64,000 bases of DNA from contig CM056577.1 of NCBI GenBank assembly GCA_029721435.1, forward strand, positions 121,555,719-121,619,718, read 5' to 3'. Position 1 is the stretch's first letter, and every line of letters begins with the position of its first letter. Position numbers and translations under genes: made by a program. Below, piece by piece: positions 23,108 to 34,139 of this stretch. Below the pieces are notes generated by a model that searched no databases, was not told the DNA's origin, and worked only from the letters and a program-made list of their open reading frames with translations. This DNA is from Gymnothorax reevesii. Lineage: Eukaryota; Chordata; Actinopteri; Anguilliformes; Muraenidae.

Positions 23108-25140
23108 TGGGTCACTGAAATCTCATGATTGCCTTGTTGTGTTATTCGATTCACTGAAAAAGCTGCGAGAAATTCAAGACGTGTTTTGCGTTATATGGTG
23201 AGGTACATGCAGAGCACTGGCGATAATGGAGTCAACAAAAAGGACATTATCCGTTTGGGAACATTTTGATGATATCTCCCAATAAGGGACAGCAAATGTA
23301 GCTGAACGTGGCTAGTTAGTGACACTTTTCAGTTGCCGTCTGGCTTATTAGTTTAGTAGGTCAATGTTGTTAGCCAGCTAGTGGATGATGGGCTTAAATG
23401 TAGAAACACATTTAGCGACAGCTAGGTAACTTGCGAGATAACGTGGGATATTAGTGCCTTCAAATGGGGTCGTGTTTACTGTGTTCATGAGAAAAGTCCA
23501 TATGAACGCCGCCTTCATGTGGTATTCATGACGTCCTAAGTCAAACTTTTCTGAAAGCTTTGAGTTCACGAGTTGTGAAGTGTTTGATGACATTTTCAGA
23601 AATTGTATTTGGACTACAATTTTGCAGTTATGCCTTTCCATGTAATCCCTTAATTCCCAGGCTTGCGGGTTTTGTAGTTGTGTTAACAACCCTACTTTGG
23701 AGGAGCTAACGGTAGCGAGAGCGCTGGCCTATGCAATGTAGTTTGCATAACATTCCCCTAACCTACTGGACAAGAAGGAACAGTGTAGACCATCGTCATC
23801 TTTATCGTTTTGTCTCTTGTTCCTCCGAGTGACGTTCAGATGCAAATTAATAATGTAATATTTGCCTATAGACTGCCAGGAGAAACAATGCTTTGTCGTC
23901 CTTATTTCCGTAGCAACAATGTTCTCGTACGGTTATCACTTGAATATCGTGCCATTTTGCTCACGATTTCACGACATGACTTCACTACTTCCATTTGAAG
24001 GCAGCATATGTGAAGTTAGCAATATAGCTAGCTAGCTAACTAGCCTTTCTATTTACAGTGATACCGCATCAGTCATCGCGCTGAAAATGGAACAAATCCA
24101 TTGGTGGCGAATGCAGTTATATAAGATACTGCTGTGCGAATCTACTGAGTGTATGACCACGGCAATCTCCAGTCAAGCCCTCCAAATACTCCGGGGAATC
24201 AGCTAAGGGACCCTGTCAATTGGTAGCGTGCTATCGCGGTTCTAATATTGTAGCTGACTTGCCAGCTATGTTGGCAACCTGTTAGTGAAGCCATGATGGG
24301 TCTCCTACCCCTGACTGACAGCTTTTATTCAAAAATATGTTAACCCTAAATTCAGACAACTTCTGTTATGCTATTTCGCTACATGCCAGTATAATAACTG
24401 AGGCTGCGTCCACTCTCGCTGGCAGAGCTGGACATCTTGGGCAAAAACTAACTGGGTAGAGATGTGACGTTCACGAACGAGTCGAGTCTTTGGAACGGCC
24501 CTTAAGTGAACGATGAAAAGCGATTCGGAGTTGCGAGCCATTCTTACATGCAAATTCCCTATGCTGCCTTCATGTGTCTGTGTGCCCCATGAGTCTGCGC
24601 TGTCCACGCTGCCTTCACGTGAACAACTAATGTCTTCTCCGAGTTTGAGTTGTCCACAGCATGCGCCATTCTCATGAACGCAGCTATATATGTGCAGCTA
24701 ACGTACGGGAGGAGAATATTAGTTAGTGCCGCCCGACTGGACTGAGGACAGTTGCCGCTGTATCTGCTCTGATGTGGATTCGAGTCGAGGAGGTGAGCTC
24801 CTGTTTATAAAGTAGTTCAGGTGCAGGGGTGTTTCTAGTCACGTTGGGGGCCCTAGACAAGAGTGACCATAGAGACCCGACCCAAAAACACCAAGAAGAT
24901 CATTCAATCTAGAAATCTTTTATTTTAAATAACAGAACATTATATATACCCAGTGGTGGATTGTTTTCGCGCGCCTACCTTTCGAGCAAGAATTGAATTT
25001 CTTCGTTTGAACAGAGAGATCCTTTCGCCACTGTAGCATTTCTTAAGAACAAGACAACCGCGACACATAACGGTAATCTGCTGCCGCGCTGAAGTACGTT
25101 TGCTTTCACATTTGATACTAGTATGAACTAAACCATCTCT
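23108..25140. other. Intergenic sequence, old repeat fragments, no gene
   Basis: No coding evidence. Around 24460-24540 a GTTCACGAACGAGTCGAGTC segment resembles the end of a fish hAT-type repeat; related AACGGCTC sequence is at 27390. Around 24830 GGGGGCCCTAGACAAG is another common fish repeat phrase. Confidence 0.4.
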
Positions 25141-25290
25141 ATCCCTAACCCAACTCATAGGGAATGCTATCCCTATCCCTAACCTTAACCCAACTCATAG
25201 GGAATGCTATCCCTATCCCTGTGCCTAACCTTAACTCAACTCATAAAGCACGCTATCCCCATCCGGAACCCTAACCTTAACCCAACTCAG
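25141..25290. repeat. Minisatellite, about 4 units of 34-46 bp
   Basis: The unit is built around CCCTAACCTTAACCCAACTC followed by ATAGGGAATGCTATCC. The first two copies are almost identical; the third and fourth diverge (TAAAGCACG, CCGGAACC). Not a telomere repeat despite the CCCTAACC words. Confidence 0.85.
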
Positions 25291-25433
25291 CCACAAACAA
25301 TGGTTTGTTCCGCTGAAATTATTCTACCCAGTGTCAACAGATCAGGCAACTCACCAGCATGAAAAACCAGAAAATGGATATTCACTCGACATCTCCTCAT
25401 CGACAACAATAAATAAAAGTCTTTCACCCAACA

Positions 25434-25540
25434 AGCTCAGTTGGTGTAGTAGTTCAGGCCACAGTGAATGGTGTGATTAACATTGCTTTCTCCACAGGTT
25501 TCCTGCCTCGAATCCTGCTGTAGACACTAAGGTAATGTCT
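25434..25540 (+). repeat. tRNA-derived SINE head (tentative)
   Basis: AAGCTCAGTTGGTGTAGTAG resembles a pol III A box region and CTGCCTCGAATCCTGC a degenerate B box, about 60 bp apart as in tRNAs. The arms do not fold into a clean cloverleaf, so it is a SINE relic and not a tRNA gene. Confidence 0.4.
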
Positions 25541-26236
25541 AACTAAACATATAAACCTTTGTTCACAGCCTCATCGACAGAGGAAGGAAAAAAAACATCA
25601 TAATAAAAGAAGAACATAAGTAGTTCAAGGGAATAGGACATAGAGTAAATGACACAAGGGAACAATACAGATGTGGAAAGCGGAATTACCGCAATTTTTT
25701 TTTACTCGGGCCGCGTTTACCCCTTCCTTTTAAAATTTTTTCCCCCATCATTCTGCACCCCTTTCTCACTCATAAAACCCCCCCAAAAATATTTGTGCCC
25801 CCTTTTAAAATTATTCAGGCCAAAAAGACCCCAAAAAAGTGGAGGTTGTGTATGCTACTCTTGTCGGTTTAATTTGTGAAACCTTGGCAATTAAATCCTT
25901 TAATTCGGAGCGTGTTACATTTGCCGGAGGGAGTCGCCGGAGCGGGAGATGCTGACTGGAGGCGGTGAAGTGCAGCTTTGCCTGGGGGAGAAGCCCGGTG
26001 AGATGCGGTGAACAGCTGATTTTGATCCGCCGTCTGGAAGATGGTCTGTCTAATCTGGAACGAAGACATCATCTGAACTGAAGGTGTTGGAGAATTTGTT
26101 TGAATACTTTGGTTTGGTTGAACGATTGAGTTTGAGAAGGATGGTTGAGCTGGAGATTGGACTCGTAATCTGTCTTGCTTGCTAAATAGAAACATCGGAT
26201 AGCAGAAAAACATTTACTTAGCGAGAAGCTGGCAAT
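25541..26236. other. Intergenic sequence, no gene
   Basis: Contains homopolymer-rich sequence (T and C runs at 25690-25800). The minus-strand open frame 25869-26213 is serine/glutamine-rich without any recognised domain. Confidence 0.35.
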
Positions 26237-26330
26237 GGAGAATGTGGGTCCGGTAGAATACTTGTTTTGGAGAATACGGTCCTATAGAATGCTGGTTTGG
26301 AAAATACGGGTCTGTTTAGAATGCTGGTTC
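26237..26330. repeat. Tandem repeat, three units of 30-32 bp
   Basis: Units begin GGAGAATGTGGGTCC, GGAGAATACGGTCC and GGAAAATACGGGTC and each ends in a TAGAATRCTKGTT block. Divergence between units is about 15-20 percent. Confidence 0.75.
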
Positions 26331-26527
26331 GGAATCGTGAGACTACAGACTGGGACAAAGTGGCATCACAACTTTTTTTAAAATGTCAGATTATACACGT
26401 TTGAACTTACCACTTTCCCGTTTTCTTTTTTCTTCATCTTCTTGTTTTTTTTTTCTTTTTGCATACCCTGACGGATATGCTCGCTTAATTTTTCCTCGAG
26501 TTTGAAGTACCGCAGAAAGCCGGCCAC

Positions 26528-26800
26528 GGGCATTCGGGGCCCCATTAGGGGGATTCCAAACGTGTCGCTGCACTGTCTATGGAGGTTTCAGGTTGTGTCA
26601 TTGATATGGATCGATATTGGCCGTGTCTCGGGGTCCCTTAACACACTAGGCAGTGACAGCTAGTGGGGGCCCTATGCGGGGGGTTTTCCAATGCATCGAC
26701 GTTGCAGTGTCTAAAGCAGTTCAGTCATTTTGTCATTGACAAAAGGACCAATGTCAGCGCTGTCCTGGGGCCCCTTCCAGCTCGGGGCACGAGGCAATTG
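26528..26800. repeat. Diverged tandem duplication, about 135 bp per unit
   Basis: Unit 1 (about 26528-26660) and unit 2 (about 26661-26800) share the order GGGGCCCC/GGGGGCCC, GGGG-TTCCAA, TGCACTGTCTA/TGCAGTGTCTA, GTGTCATTGA/TTGTCATTGA, and a second GGGGTCCC/GGGGCCCC. Similarity is moderate with small gaps. No coding function seen. Confidence 0.5.
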
Positions 26801-26944
26801 TCTAGTATGCCTACCCCGTTGCAGCGTCTCTGTTCAGGTGTAAAAACACCAGGGAGGGTAGTACAATTTTGCATTCACATTTTCATAATGTCCTAATTTT
26901 TAATCAAGTTTTATTTATATTTTTTATAAACGTGTGTGCGTGTA

Positions 26945-26945
<1 letters not shown>

Positions 26946-26987
<42 letters not shown>
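26946..26987. repeat. (TG)n(TA)n microsatellite
   Basis: TG units run into TA units. The overlapping open frame 26869-27054 (VCVCVCVYIYIYIY) is a product of this repeat. Confidence 0.95.
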
Positions 26988-26992
<5 letters not shown>

Positions 26993-27395
26993 ATTTTTAT
27001 ATTTCTTTCTGTATTGTTAATGTCCTTTTGTGGGAAAATTTTACAATAAAGTAGTTTTGCATGGAAGTTATCTGTAGCCTGCGTAGTTTTTATTGCGCCA
27101 CCAAGTTTTTAGGTAAGGGAAAATTCAAAATGGTGATCTCACTGTCAAAGCATGGGGATATGGCACCACCTTATGGAATGTTTACAATGAAAAAACAAGC
27201 CAAATAAAATTCTAATCAATATTTCAGAATAATTCCCACCGATCGAGTATATATTGGTGGGATGTGTAAGTTTAAATTATTCTGATCTAAATCTTAACTT
27301 GTAACTGCTACCAGCGATTGTTTCCTTGACTAAAAACGAGTTACCCCTGGTTGACTTCTAGATAATAAATATATCAAGGAGCCAGTCTTTTGAAC

Positions 27396-27449
27396 GGCTC
27401 TTTGAAGGGAAGTTACGGCTCCTCAAGACCCGCCTCCCTTCAAAGAGCC
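27396..27449. repeat. 15-bp perfect inverted repeat, hAT-type remnant
   Basis: GGCTCTTTGAAGGGA at 27396-27410 and its exact complement at 27435-27449, with a 24-bp spacer. The phrase TTTTGAACGGCTCTTTGAA is typical of a fish hAT repeat end. Confidence 0.55.
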
Positions 27450-27679
27450 ATAAATCCCATCTCTATACCTGGGGGGTTACTGTATTCATTCTCTGGCAAG
27501 TTGGCCAGATAACGAACTAACGTTACTTTGTGTTGACTTATAATGTTATATGAAATATTAGAATTCCATCACCTTAGAAAATAGACCACAGACACCTAAC
27601 CACACAGCAAGACATTACATATTCTCCGTCCACTATAATTTATGCAGGAATTCAGGAGAGGAGTTCCACTTTCTGATGT

Positions 27680-28012
27680 TTTATAGACTTTCAAAAAGCC
27701 TTTGATTGTATAAACCACAACCTTTGTTATAAGTTATTAAAGGCTGGAGTAGATGGTAAATACAAAAAAACCATAAATGCATTTTACCAAGACCCAACAG
27801 CCTGTGTTCAGGTTAATGAATTTAAGACTGGTTGGTTTTCAACTCCATCTGGAGTGAAACAGGGTGACACTCTTTCTCCCATGCTTTTCGCCCCATTTCT
27901 AAACGATCTAATTACTGAGATCAAGCAAGCCAATATTCGCATCAGGCTGGGTGTTATTACAGTCTGTATTCTTTGTTATGCAGATGATATAGTCCTCGCG
28001 GAAACTGCATGA
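27680..28012 (+). mobile_element. LINE reverse transcriptase fragment (5' piece of a split element)
   Basis: Reads FQKAFDCINHNLCYKLLKAG, then a GVKQGDTLSPMLFAPFLNDL block, and the YADDIVLAE catalytic box, with no stop over about 110 codons. It stops abruptly at 28012, where a CR1-like LINE begins on the other strand. The C-terminus of the same kind of element appears at 31785, so the two are probably one element split by later insertions. Confidence 0.7.
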
Positions 28013-31000
28013 TTTGATAATTTAATTTGATAATTTCTTTATTGCTAAAAACATGTATAAAAACAACAACATGGGGGGTAAAGGTTAGTTACAATACATA
28101 CTCCCCCTACCAACAAATAATATACATTTCAGTTTCTTTTTAAAGGAATAAACCTTTAAACTATTAACAATTTCCGTATGAAGACTATTCAAAAAATGTA
28201 CTATTCTGTGTATTCAAAAATGTTTCCTCTTATCTGTTCTACAGTAGTACTTATACATGTGAAATTGATGACTTCTATTGTTTCTAACAAATCTAAATGA
28301 ATTTTCTATATCTATCTTGATCAAACCGTTAACTTTCTCATAGAACAATATTAAATCTGCATTAAAACGTCTCTCCTCTAAACTTTGTAATTTTAACATT
28401 TCAAGTCTCTGGTTGTATGACATCAAGGGACAGCGTTTAAAAATACATCAAGTGTAGAATTTTTGAACCTTTTCTATCCTGTCTATATTAGTTTTTTAAC
28501 AAAGGAGACCATATCTGGCTGCCGTACTCAAGAATTGGTCTTACGTAACCAGTACATCTTAATATAAAAGTCATGGTCATGATATTTAAAAGTATTCAAA
28601 ATATTTCTGATCGTGTAATAAGCTTTCTTGATAACATAAGAACAATGATGAGTACATTTTAAATCTGATTGTATGACAACACCAACATCATTCATATATG
28701 GTACCTTTTCTATAACATTATTATTCAGTAAAAAGTCAAAATTGTGCCTGTTATTACCAATAGTAAGTAATTTTGTTTTCTCAGGATTTAGTTCCATCTG
28801 CCACTGCTCTGCCCACATAGAAACTCTATTTAGATCCTCTTGCAATTCATGACAATCACTAGCATTACGGATACTTTTATACAACTTCATATCGTCAGCA
28901 TAAATGCTTAATTTACAATTATTTACAACATTTGGTAAGTCAGCAGAAAAACACAAAAATTACAACGGCCACAGTACTGTACCCTGTGGTACACCTGATA
29001 AGACTGGTGCTAAGGGCGAGACAGTATGATTAACCTTCACATGTTGGACCCTATTAGTCAAAAAATTTTCTCACCACTGAAATGCTGGACCCACAATGCC
29101 ATACTTTCACAATTTCAGCAACAGTTTGCTGTGGCAAACTTTGTCAAAGCATTTAGAATACTCAAGGTAAATTGTGTCAGTACCCATTCCCTTATCAAGG
29201 TTACAAGTCCAGTCATCGAGGCATTCTAAAAGATTGGAAACTGTTGATTTCCTCGGCAGAAAACCATGCTGACATGAAGGAAATATGCCATTTCGCATTA
29301 AGTAGTTCAGTAGCTGGACACGTATAATACGTTCCAGGACTTTACATATAATAGAAGTTAGACTTACAGGTCTGTATTGCGATGGGCGCTGAGAGTCACC
29401 TTTTTTGAATAGAGGTATGATATGAACTACTTTCCATTCATCTGGCAAAGTGCCTTCATCGATTGAAGCTTGAAACACTTTACACAGTGGATTGGCTATA
29501 TGTGCCAGAACCTTCTTCAAAAATCCCGAAATAATGCCACCTGGGCCAGGGGATGAGTTACTTTTCAATTTCATAATAACTTTGACAACATCTCTGGGGC
29601 TGCATGAGAAAGCATTCAGACTATCACTGCAATTTGTATTGAACTCTGGTAAAATGTTGTTATCAGCCACTAAAACTAAAGAGAAATATGTAGAAAATTC
29701 AGCAGCCTTGTCGTAGTCTGACACAGCAACCGAGCCATCATCTCGTTTTATACATGGTAATGCAGTATTAACTGACATCTGGCTTTTGATGCAACCATAA
29801 AATTTACCACCAGTATTTTCCTTTGAGAATAAATTCTTTTCATAACAACATTTTGATTTTATAAACTCTGACAGAAATTGGTGAGCAGCCAATTTATAAT
29901 TAGTATGGGACACAATATTGCGAGATTTCACATACTTTTTCCATTTACGTTTATCTCAAATTTTTTAGCTTACTATTAAACCGGGGTACGTTTCTAGGTT
30001 TGTTAGGTGACAGAAATGGTACAAAATGATATATAGCTGTATCAATAATATTCTTAAAAGCTGACCAATACTCAGTAGTGGTATTGCAATTGGCATACAC
30101 AACATCCCAATCAATAGTAGCAAGAAAAGCATTGATCACACCGTAGTCTGCTTTTCTGAAGCAGGGTTTAAAACCAGCATTATCCACAGTTTTACTGTGA
30201 TTATACATTTGGCACAATATTGAAACGTGATCACTCTCACAGAATGGTGGTTCTGATTGTATAACGTCTAACACTCCTTTACTGGGACATAAAACTAGAT
30301 CTAACTGGTTGTCCATTCTAGCTGGAAAGTCAACTAGTTGTTCCGCCCCAAGCTTGAAGCATTAAGTCAAAAATTCTTTACTGATAGTAGATACTGCGGT
30401 TAAATCCTCCCATGATATGTCTGGCAGGTTAAAATTACCAAGGAGAACATATGACTTTATATTTTCCAAATACTGAAAAATACTGTTATACAGTTCCAAG
30501 GAATTTCCTAAGTCTGTATTTGGAGGTCAATATACAAGACAGTATCTGACAAACTCAGAACGGTAACACTGAATATCTACAATCAAACATTCACATCCGT
30601 GAGTTGATATGGAAGCAATTAATTTACACGGGATATCACTCTTAACTGCGATGAGAGTGTCACCACCATTACCTTGTGGTCTGTCACATCTAAAAACTTG
30701 ATAGCTAGAGTTAAAAGCTGCCAAATTTACAGAATTTTTCAACCATGTTTCTGTGATACATACAACATCAGAATTATAATTATAAAGTGCGTCGGATAGT
30801 TCACTTTGCTTGGTGCAAATGCTCCTGGCATTAAAATACCAGAGCCTAGTAGAGGGAGCATTGTCCTATGTAGCTGCTGTAGGGGCTTGTACAGGCACGC
30901 CTGCTGCTTGTGGTGCTTCAGCTACAAGGGCTTTCGGTTTCGGCTCTGGTATTTCATTCATTGCTTCCAGCTGTGTTTCATTCTGGGTCTCGCCAAACTC

Positions 31001-31025
31001 TGAGTGAATGCGCTCTCTGATAGGA
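28013..31025 (-). mobile_element. CR1-like LINE, about 3 kb, inactive
   Basis: The minus strand holds an APE endonuclease and reverse transcriptase in the order of CR1/L2 LINEs. The 3' terminus at about 28013-28035 consists of two copies of an 8-12 bp AATTATCAAATT-type repeat, as CR1 and L2 elements end in short tandem repeats and not poly(A). The 5' end is near 31025, where similarity fades. It interrupts the LINE at 27680-28012. Confidence 0.75.
28528..30860 (-). pseudogene. CR1-like LINE ORF2, broken
   Basis: From the 5' side: endonuclease start (NARSICTKQSELSDALYN, then VVCITETWL) at about 30740-30850; GGDTLIAVKSDIPC at 30527-30742; endonuclease C-terminus (CESDHVSILCQMYN) at 29951-30316; RT palm and fingers at 29107-29931 (SPGPGGI, FKKGDSQRPSQYRPVSLTSI, QHGFLPRKSTVSNLLE); YADD box in 28528-28956. 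Stops or frame changes separate these blocks. The first catalytic aspartate block reads IYLEYSKCFDKV, with E in place of the usual D, so the copy is dead at an active-site position too. Confidence 0.8.
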
Positions 31026-31067
31026 TAATTACTCACCCGTACTAACCAGCACTTATTTGAGGGTGAT

Positions 31068-31779
31068 TGTAAATATCTCGTCTCGTAGTATTAACCTTTT
31101 ATTAACTCATTAGCGTTGTGTTTCCTAGCTTTCGTGCATTCGGCCTGAGCTGTCTCGGAATAACTGCGTTTAAAATGATTCTTTCCTTCGCTTTTCTTGT
31201 GGTGCTTTTTACTTTTCACGCTTAGATAACCTTATCTAAACTCCAGCTTGATTGATGGTCTCAACTTCTTGTCTCGAGTCATTATTGTTAACCCAGTTCT
31301 CGTTTATTAATCCCATGTGTTTCTGTTTCCTTCCAATATTGCATTTCGAGTCCCCGGCTCCTCTCGTGACTATTTATGTGGCAGAGCTGAGAGGGGAAAA
31401 TTAGACGGATCCTTGAGTTGACTCAGTCTACATGGTGAAGTCTCAGCTCCTCATGCCTTCCGAGTTTCTCCTGTGCATTATTCCAGAGTCTTATATTTTG
31501 CTGCGCCCTTGTCTTGTCTGACCCGTGTTTAAGTCTCCCAGTGTGTCCGTCAGTATAGTTAGGTTCAGTTTTTGTTTTCTTCGCTTATCCACTCTTGGAG
31601 TGAGTATTTCTGTTTCCCCCTGCCTTTGTACTTTACTTTAGTACTTTAGTTCTCCCATTTGTTCAGTGCTTGTGCACGGTGTTTTGTGTCTGGCGTGTCT
31701 GCCAATTTCCCCTTAGTGTTTTGTGTTTAATAAGCACTTCTGGATCCTGCAACTGGTGTTCCTCTGACCTCTCCTTACA
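31068..31779 (+). mobile_element. LTR-like block (tentative)
   Basis: C/T-rich sequence that starts TGTAA and ends TTACA, with AATAAG about 60 bp before the right end. It lies exactly between the CR1-like LINE and the resumed LINE at 31785. No matching direct repeats flank it, so the LTR call rests on ends, composition and position. Confidence 0.35.
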
Positions 31780-31784
31780 GTAGA

Positions 31785-32400
31785 CTCACTAAACAGATTT
31801 TTAATTGGGATGTTTCAAATGGTCGATCATGGGCAAGGGAGCTTTCAAAAATTTTTGACGAGGTAGCTTCCCACTTTAAATATATGAGGAAACTATTATG
31901 TAATGTTAAGTTAGTTAAAATAATACTGTTGGAAAATTATAAATTAAAATGGGCTGAGGAAGTGGTGCATAAACCCAAATTAAGAACATATTATTTGATT
32001 TAGACTATTTATCAACCAGAGCCCTATATGTCACCCTTAACCTGCCTAGAGCACAGAGGTCTGCATGTGCACTGCTGAGAAATGGTATCCTGCCTCTAGC
32101 TCTAGAAACAGGACACTTTCTCTCTATCCCTGAGGAGCATAGAAAGTGTCTTCTATGTGACTTAAATGAAGTATTAAATGAAATGCACTTTTTGTTCTCC
32201 TGTCCATTATACAATGCCCTCTGATATAATATCTTTTATAAAATAACCGATCGTCCTGATGATATGGTTTCTGTATCTGATGAAGTAAGACTTCAATATC
32301 TGTTTGCAGAACAAGTTTTTCTCTTGTCTCAGCTCTTAAATGCATACCAACTGCTTACGAGGACTTTTTGTGTCATGTGGAATGTGTAAATTTCTTTTTT
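31785..32400 (+). mobile_element. LINE C-terminal fragment (3' piece of a split element)
   Basis: Plus-strand translation with a few frame changes reads ELSKIFDEVASHFKY, KPKLRTYYLI, STRALYVTLNLPRAQRSA, and the C-terminal zinc-like block CLLCDLNEVLNEMHFLFSCP. This is the terminal domain found in the LINE type whose RT core is at 27680-28012. The segment between YADD and here is missing. Confidence 0.6.
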
Positions 32401-32668
32401 TCTTTCTTGCATTTCATGTCTGCCATTATTTATTGTGTTCTGGTTTCAGCTCATTGTTTATTGGTTACTGCTTTATTGTTAATTTGGCAGTTTCTTGAAA
32501 GCCCATGTGGGCTGGGCACCTTGGTGTTGCATGACACTCCTGAGAAAAATAAAAAAAAATCAAATCATTCTGATTTTTCGATTAAAAAATCTCCAGTCAG
32601 AAACGCGGCCAATGGATCAAGTTCTGTGACTCAAATGAGCCTAGGTAGGATAACGGCTCACAGACTAC

Positions 32669-32806
32669 TAGAAAACGCCAAGGGTTAGCGGCCAGGCTAA
32701 CCGAGCTATAGTAACCCTCCTCCCGCAGACAGCCAGACTAGGTCAGTGGTTAGCGGCAAGGCTTGGCGTTTCTACTCTACAGCACGGGACCATATAGGCC
32801 CGTGCT
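32669..32806. repeat. Cluster of inverted and direct repeats
   Basis: TAGAAAACGCCAAG (32669-32682) pairs with CTTGGCGTTTCTA (32762-32774). GGTTAGCGGC occurs twice in the loop as a direct repeat. Immediately to the right AGCACGGG and CCCGTGCT (32781-32806) form a separate hairpin. No function known. Confidence 0.55.
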
Positions 32807-32934
32807 CTGCCACGACATAACCGGATGAGAAGACGGCCTTAATTATGCAGAAATTTAAGCCTTTATATAATATAAATAGTAGAATGACAAAAAATGCACT
32901 CCCCCATAGTTTTCACTGAGAAAATAAGCCATAG

Positions 32935-33260
32935 AGACCAAAGCTGCATTTTGAACCAGGCTGTAAACATGTTTATTTTTGCTGTAAAATTGGGCTTTTT
33001 AACACGGAGGTCAATGGGGATTGACTCCTATATGCAGTCAGCCTCAAGTGGCCATTCGAGGAACTGCAGCTTTTGGAACTTCCATATTTGTTTCACTTTT
33101 CAGCCCCGCAGGTTGCCGCTTGGACACGACGTGACGTTGTGCTGGGAATGAAAGAATCTTTAAAAAGAATCGGTAACATTGGAGGTGCACAATTCCGACG
33201 GAATGATCAATTGGAACCAGTTCTAAGTCGGAACCGGTTTTCAACTCCCACCCCTATGCA
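32935..33260 (+). repeat. Common fish interspersed repeat, diverged
   Basis: The phrases GGTCAATGGGGATTGACTCC, CTCAAGTGGCCATTCGAGGA and GCAGGTTGCCGCTTGG occur in a repeat I know from many teleosts. It is followed at 33140-33260 by an AAAAAGAATCGGTAACATTG / GAACCGGTTTTCAACTCCCA segment, the typical end of a fish hAT-type repeat. Confidence 0.5.
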
Positions 33261-33592
33261 CAATGCAACAAGAACTTGTTCTTGCGTGGCTGCAAGACAG
33301 GCATTTGTTAGTAGGCTAATCAAGAGAAAAACTTCAATTTGTAATGGAGCATAAAGATTCGATTGAGGTGCTAAGAAAAAAGGTAATGTGGTGTAATGAG
33401 TCCACATTAATCCTATTCTACAGTGATGGGCACATCAGGGTCAGAAAAGAAGCCCATTTAGCAATGCACCCTTCATGCATACTGCCCAATGTACAAGCCT
33501 GAAGAGCACGGGTCATCAACATTTGTCCAAGGGCCAATTTTTTTCCAAGCAAACACTGTGGGGGCCGTATTTTAATTCATACACACATTATA

Positions 33593-34137
33593 TACCGTAC
33601 CAGTCAAAAGTTTGGACACACTTTGCTAATGTCACAGCACTCCGTTTTTTGAGAAATTTAAATGGCTTAACTTCTCTATTTAATCTCAAATTAGTCTGGT
33701 AAGGGGAGAACAGTCGAACAGTATTCTTGTTTGAATAGTGTCCAAAATCTTAGAATTCTCAAAGAAGCCATATTTTGCAAAGTAAGCAGACAAACAAGCT
33801 AATTACATTTTCCAACAGCCAAATTAAATAAAAGATAAGCTGTTTTGGAACTTATTGGGCAAAAAAGGTTGATGAAGAGCAAACCACAAGTGCAGCACAT
33901 CTTTGGCAGCTTAGACGGCCGCTCAGCAGCAAACTCATTATAGCCATATAACTGCTCTGGTAAAGAAACAAAGAGTGAGTTGGCCTATGCTCCGCAAATA
34001 TGACAATAAATGCTGGTTAGTTGAATGGATTTAAGAATTAGATCTTTTTTTTTGCCAAATAAAGATTGCTTACTTCTTTATTTAACATGTATTGTAAGAA
34101 AAATGTGGGTATGTCCAGATTTTGGACTAATACTTTA
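33593..34137. mobile_element. Tc1-type non-autonomous element
   Basis: The left end TACCGTACCAGTCAAAAGTT and the right end GTCCAGATTTTGGACTAATA are remnants of the widespread vertebrate Tc1 terminus that reads TACAGTACCAGTCAAAAGTT. A TA dinucleotide flanks both ends. No transposase. It abuts the next Tc1 element at 34140. Confidence 0.6.
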
Positions 34138-34139
34138 TA

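Noticed and set aside
25434..25540. tRNA gene
   Set aside because: A-box and B-box-like sequences are present, but acceptor and anticodon stems do not pair. A SINE relic is more likely.
26869..27054. Small membrane protein (VCVCVYIYIY frame)
   Set aside because: The frame is a translation of a (TG)n(TA)n microsatellite.
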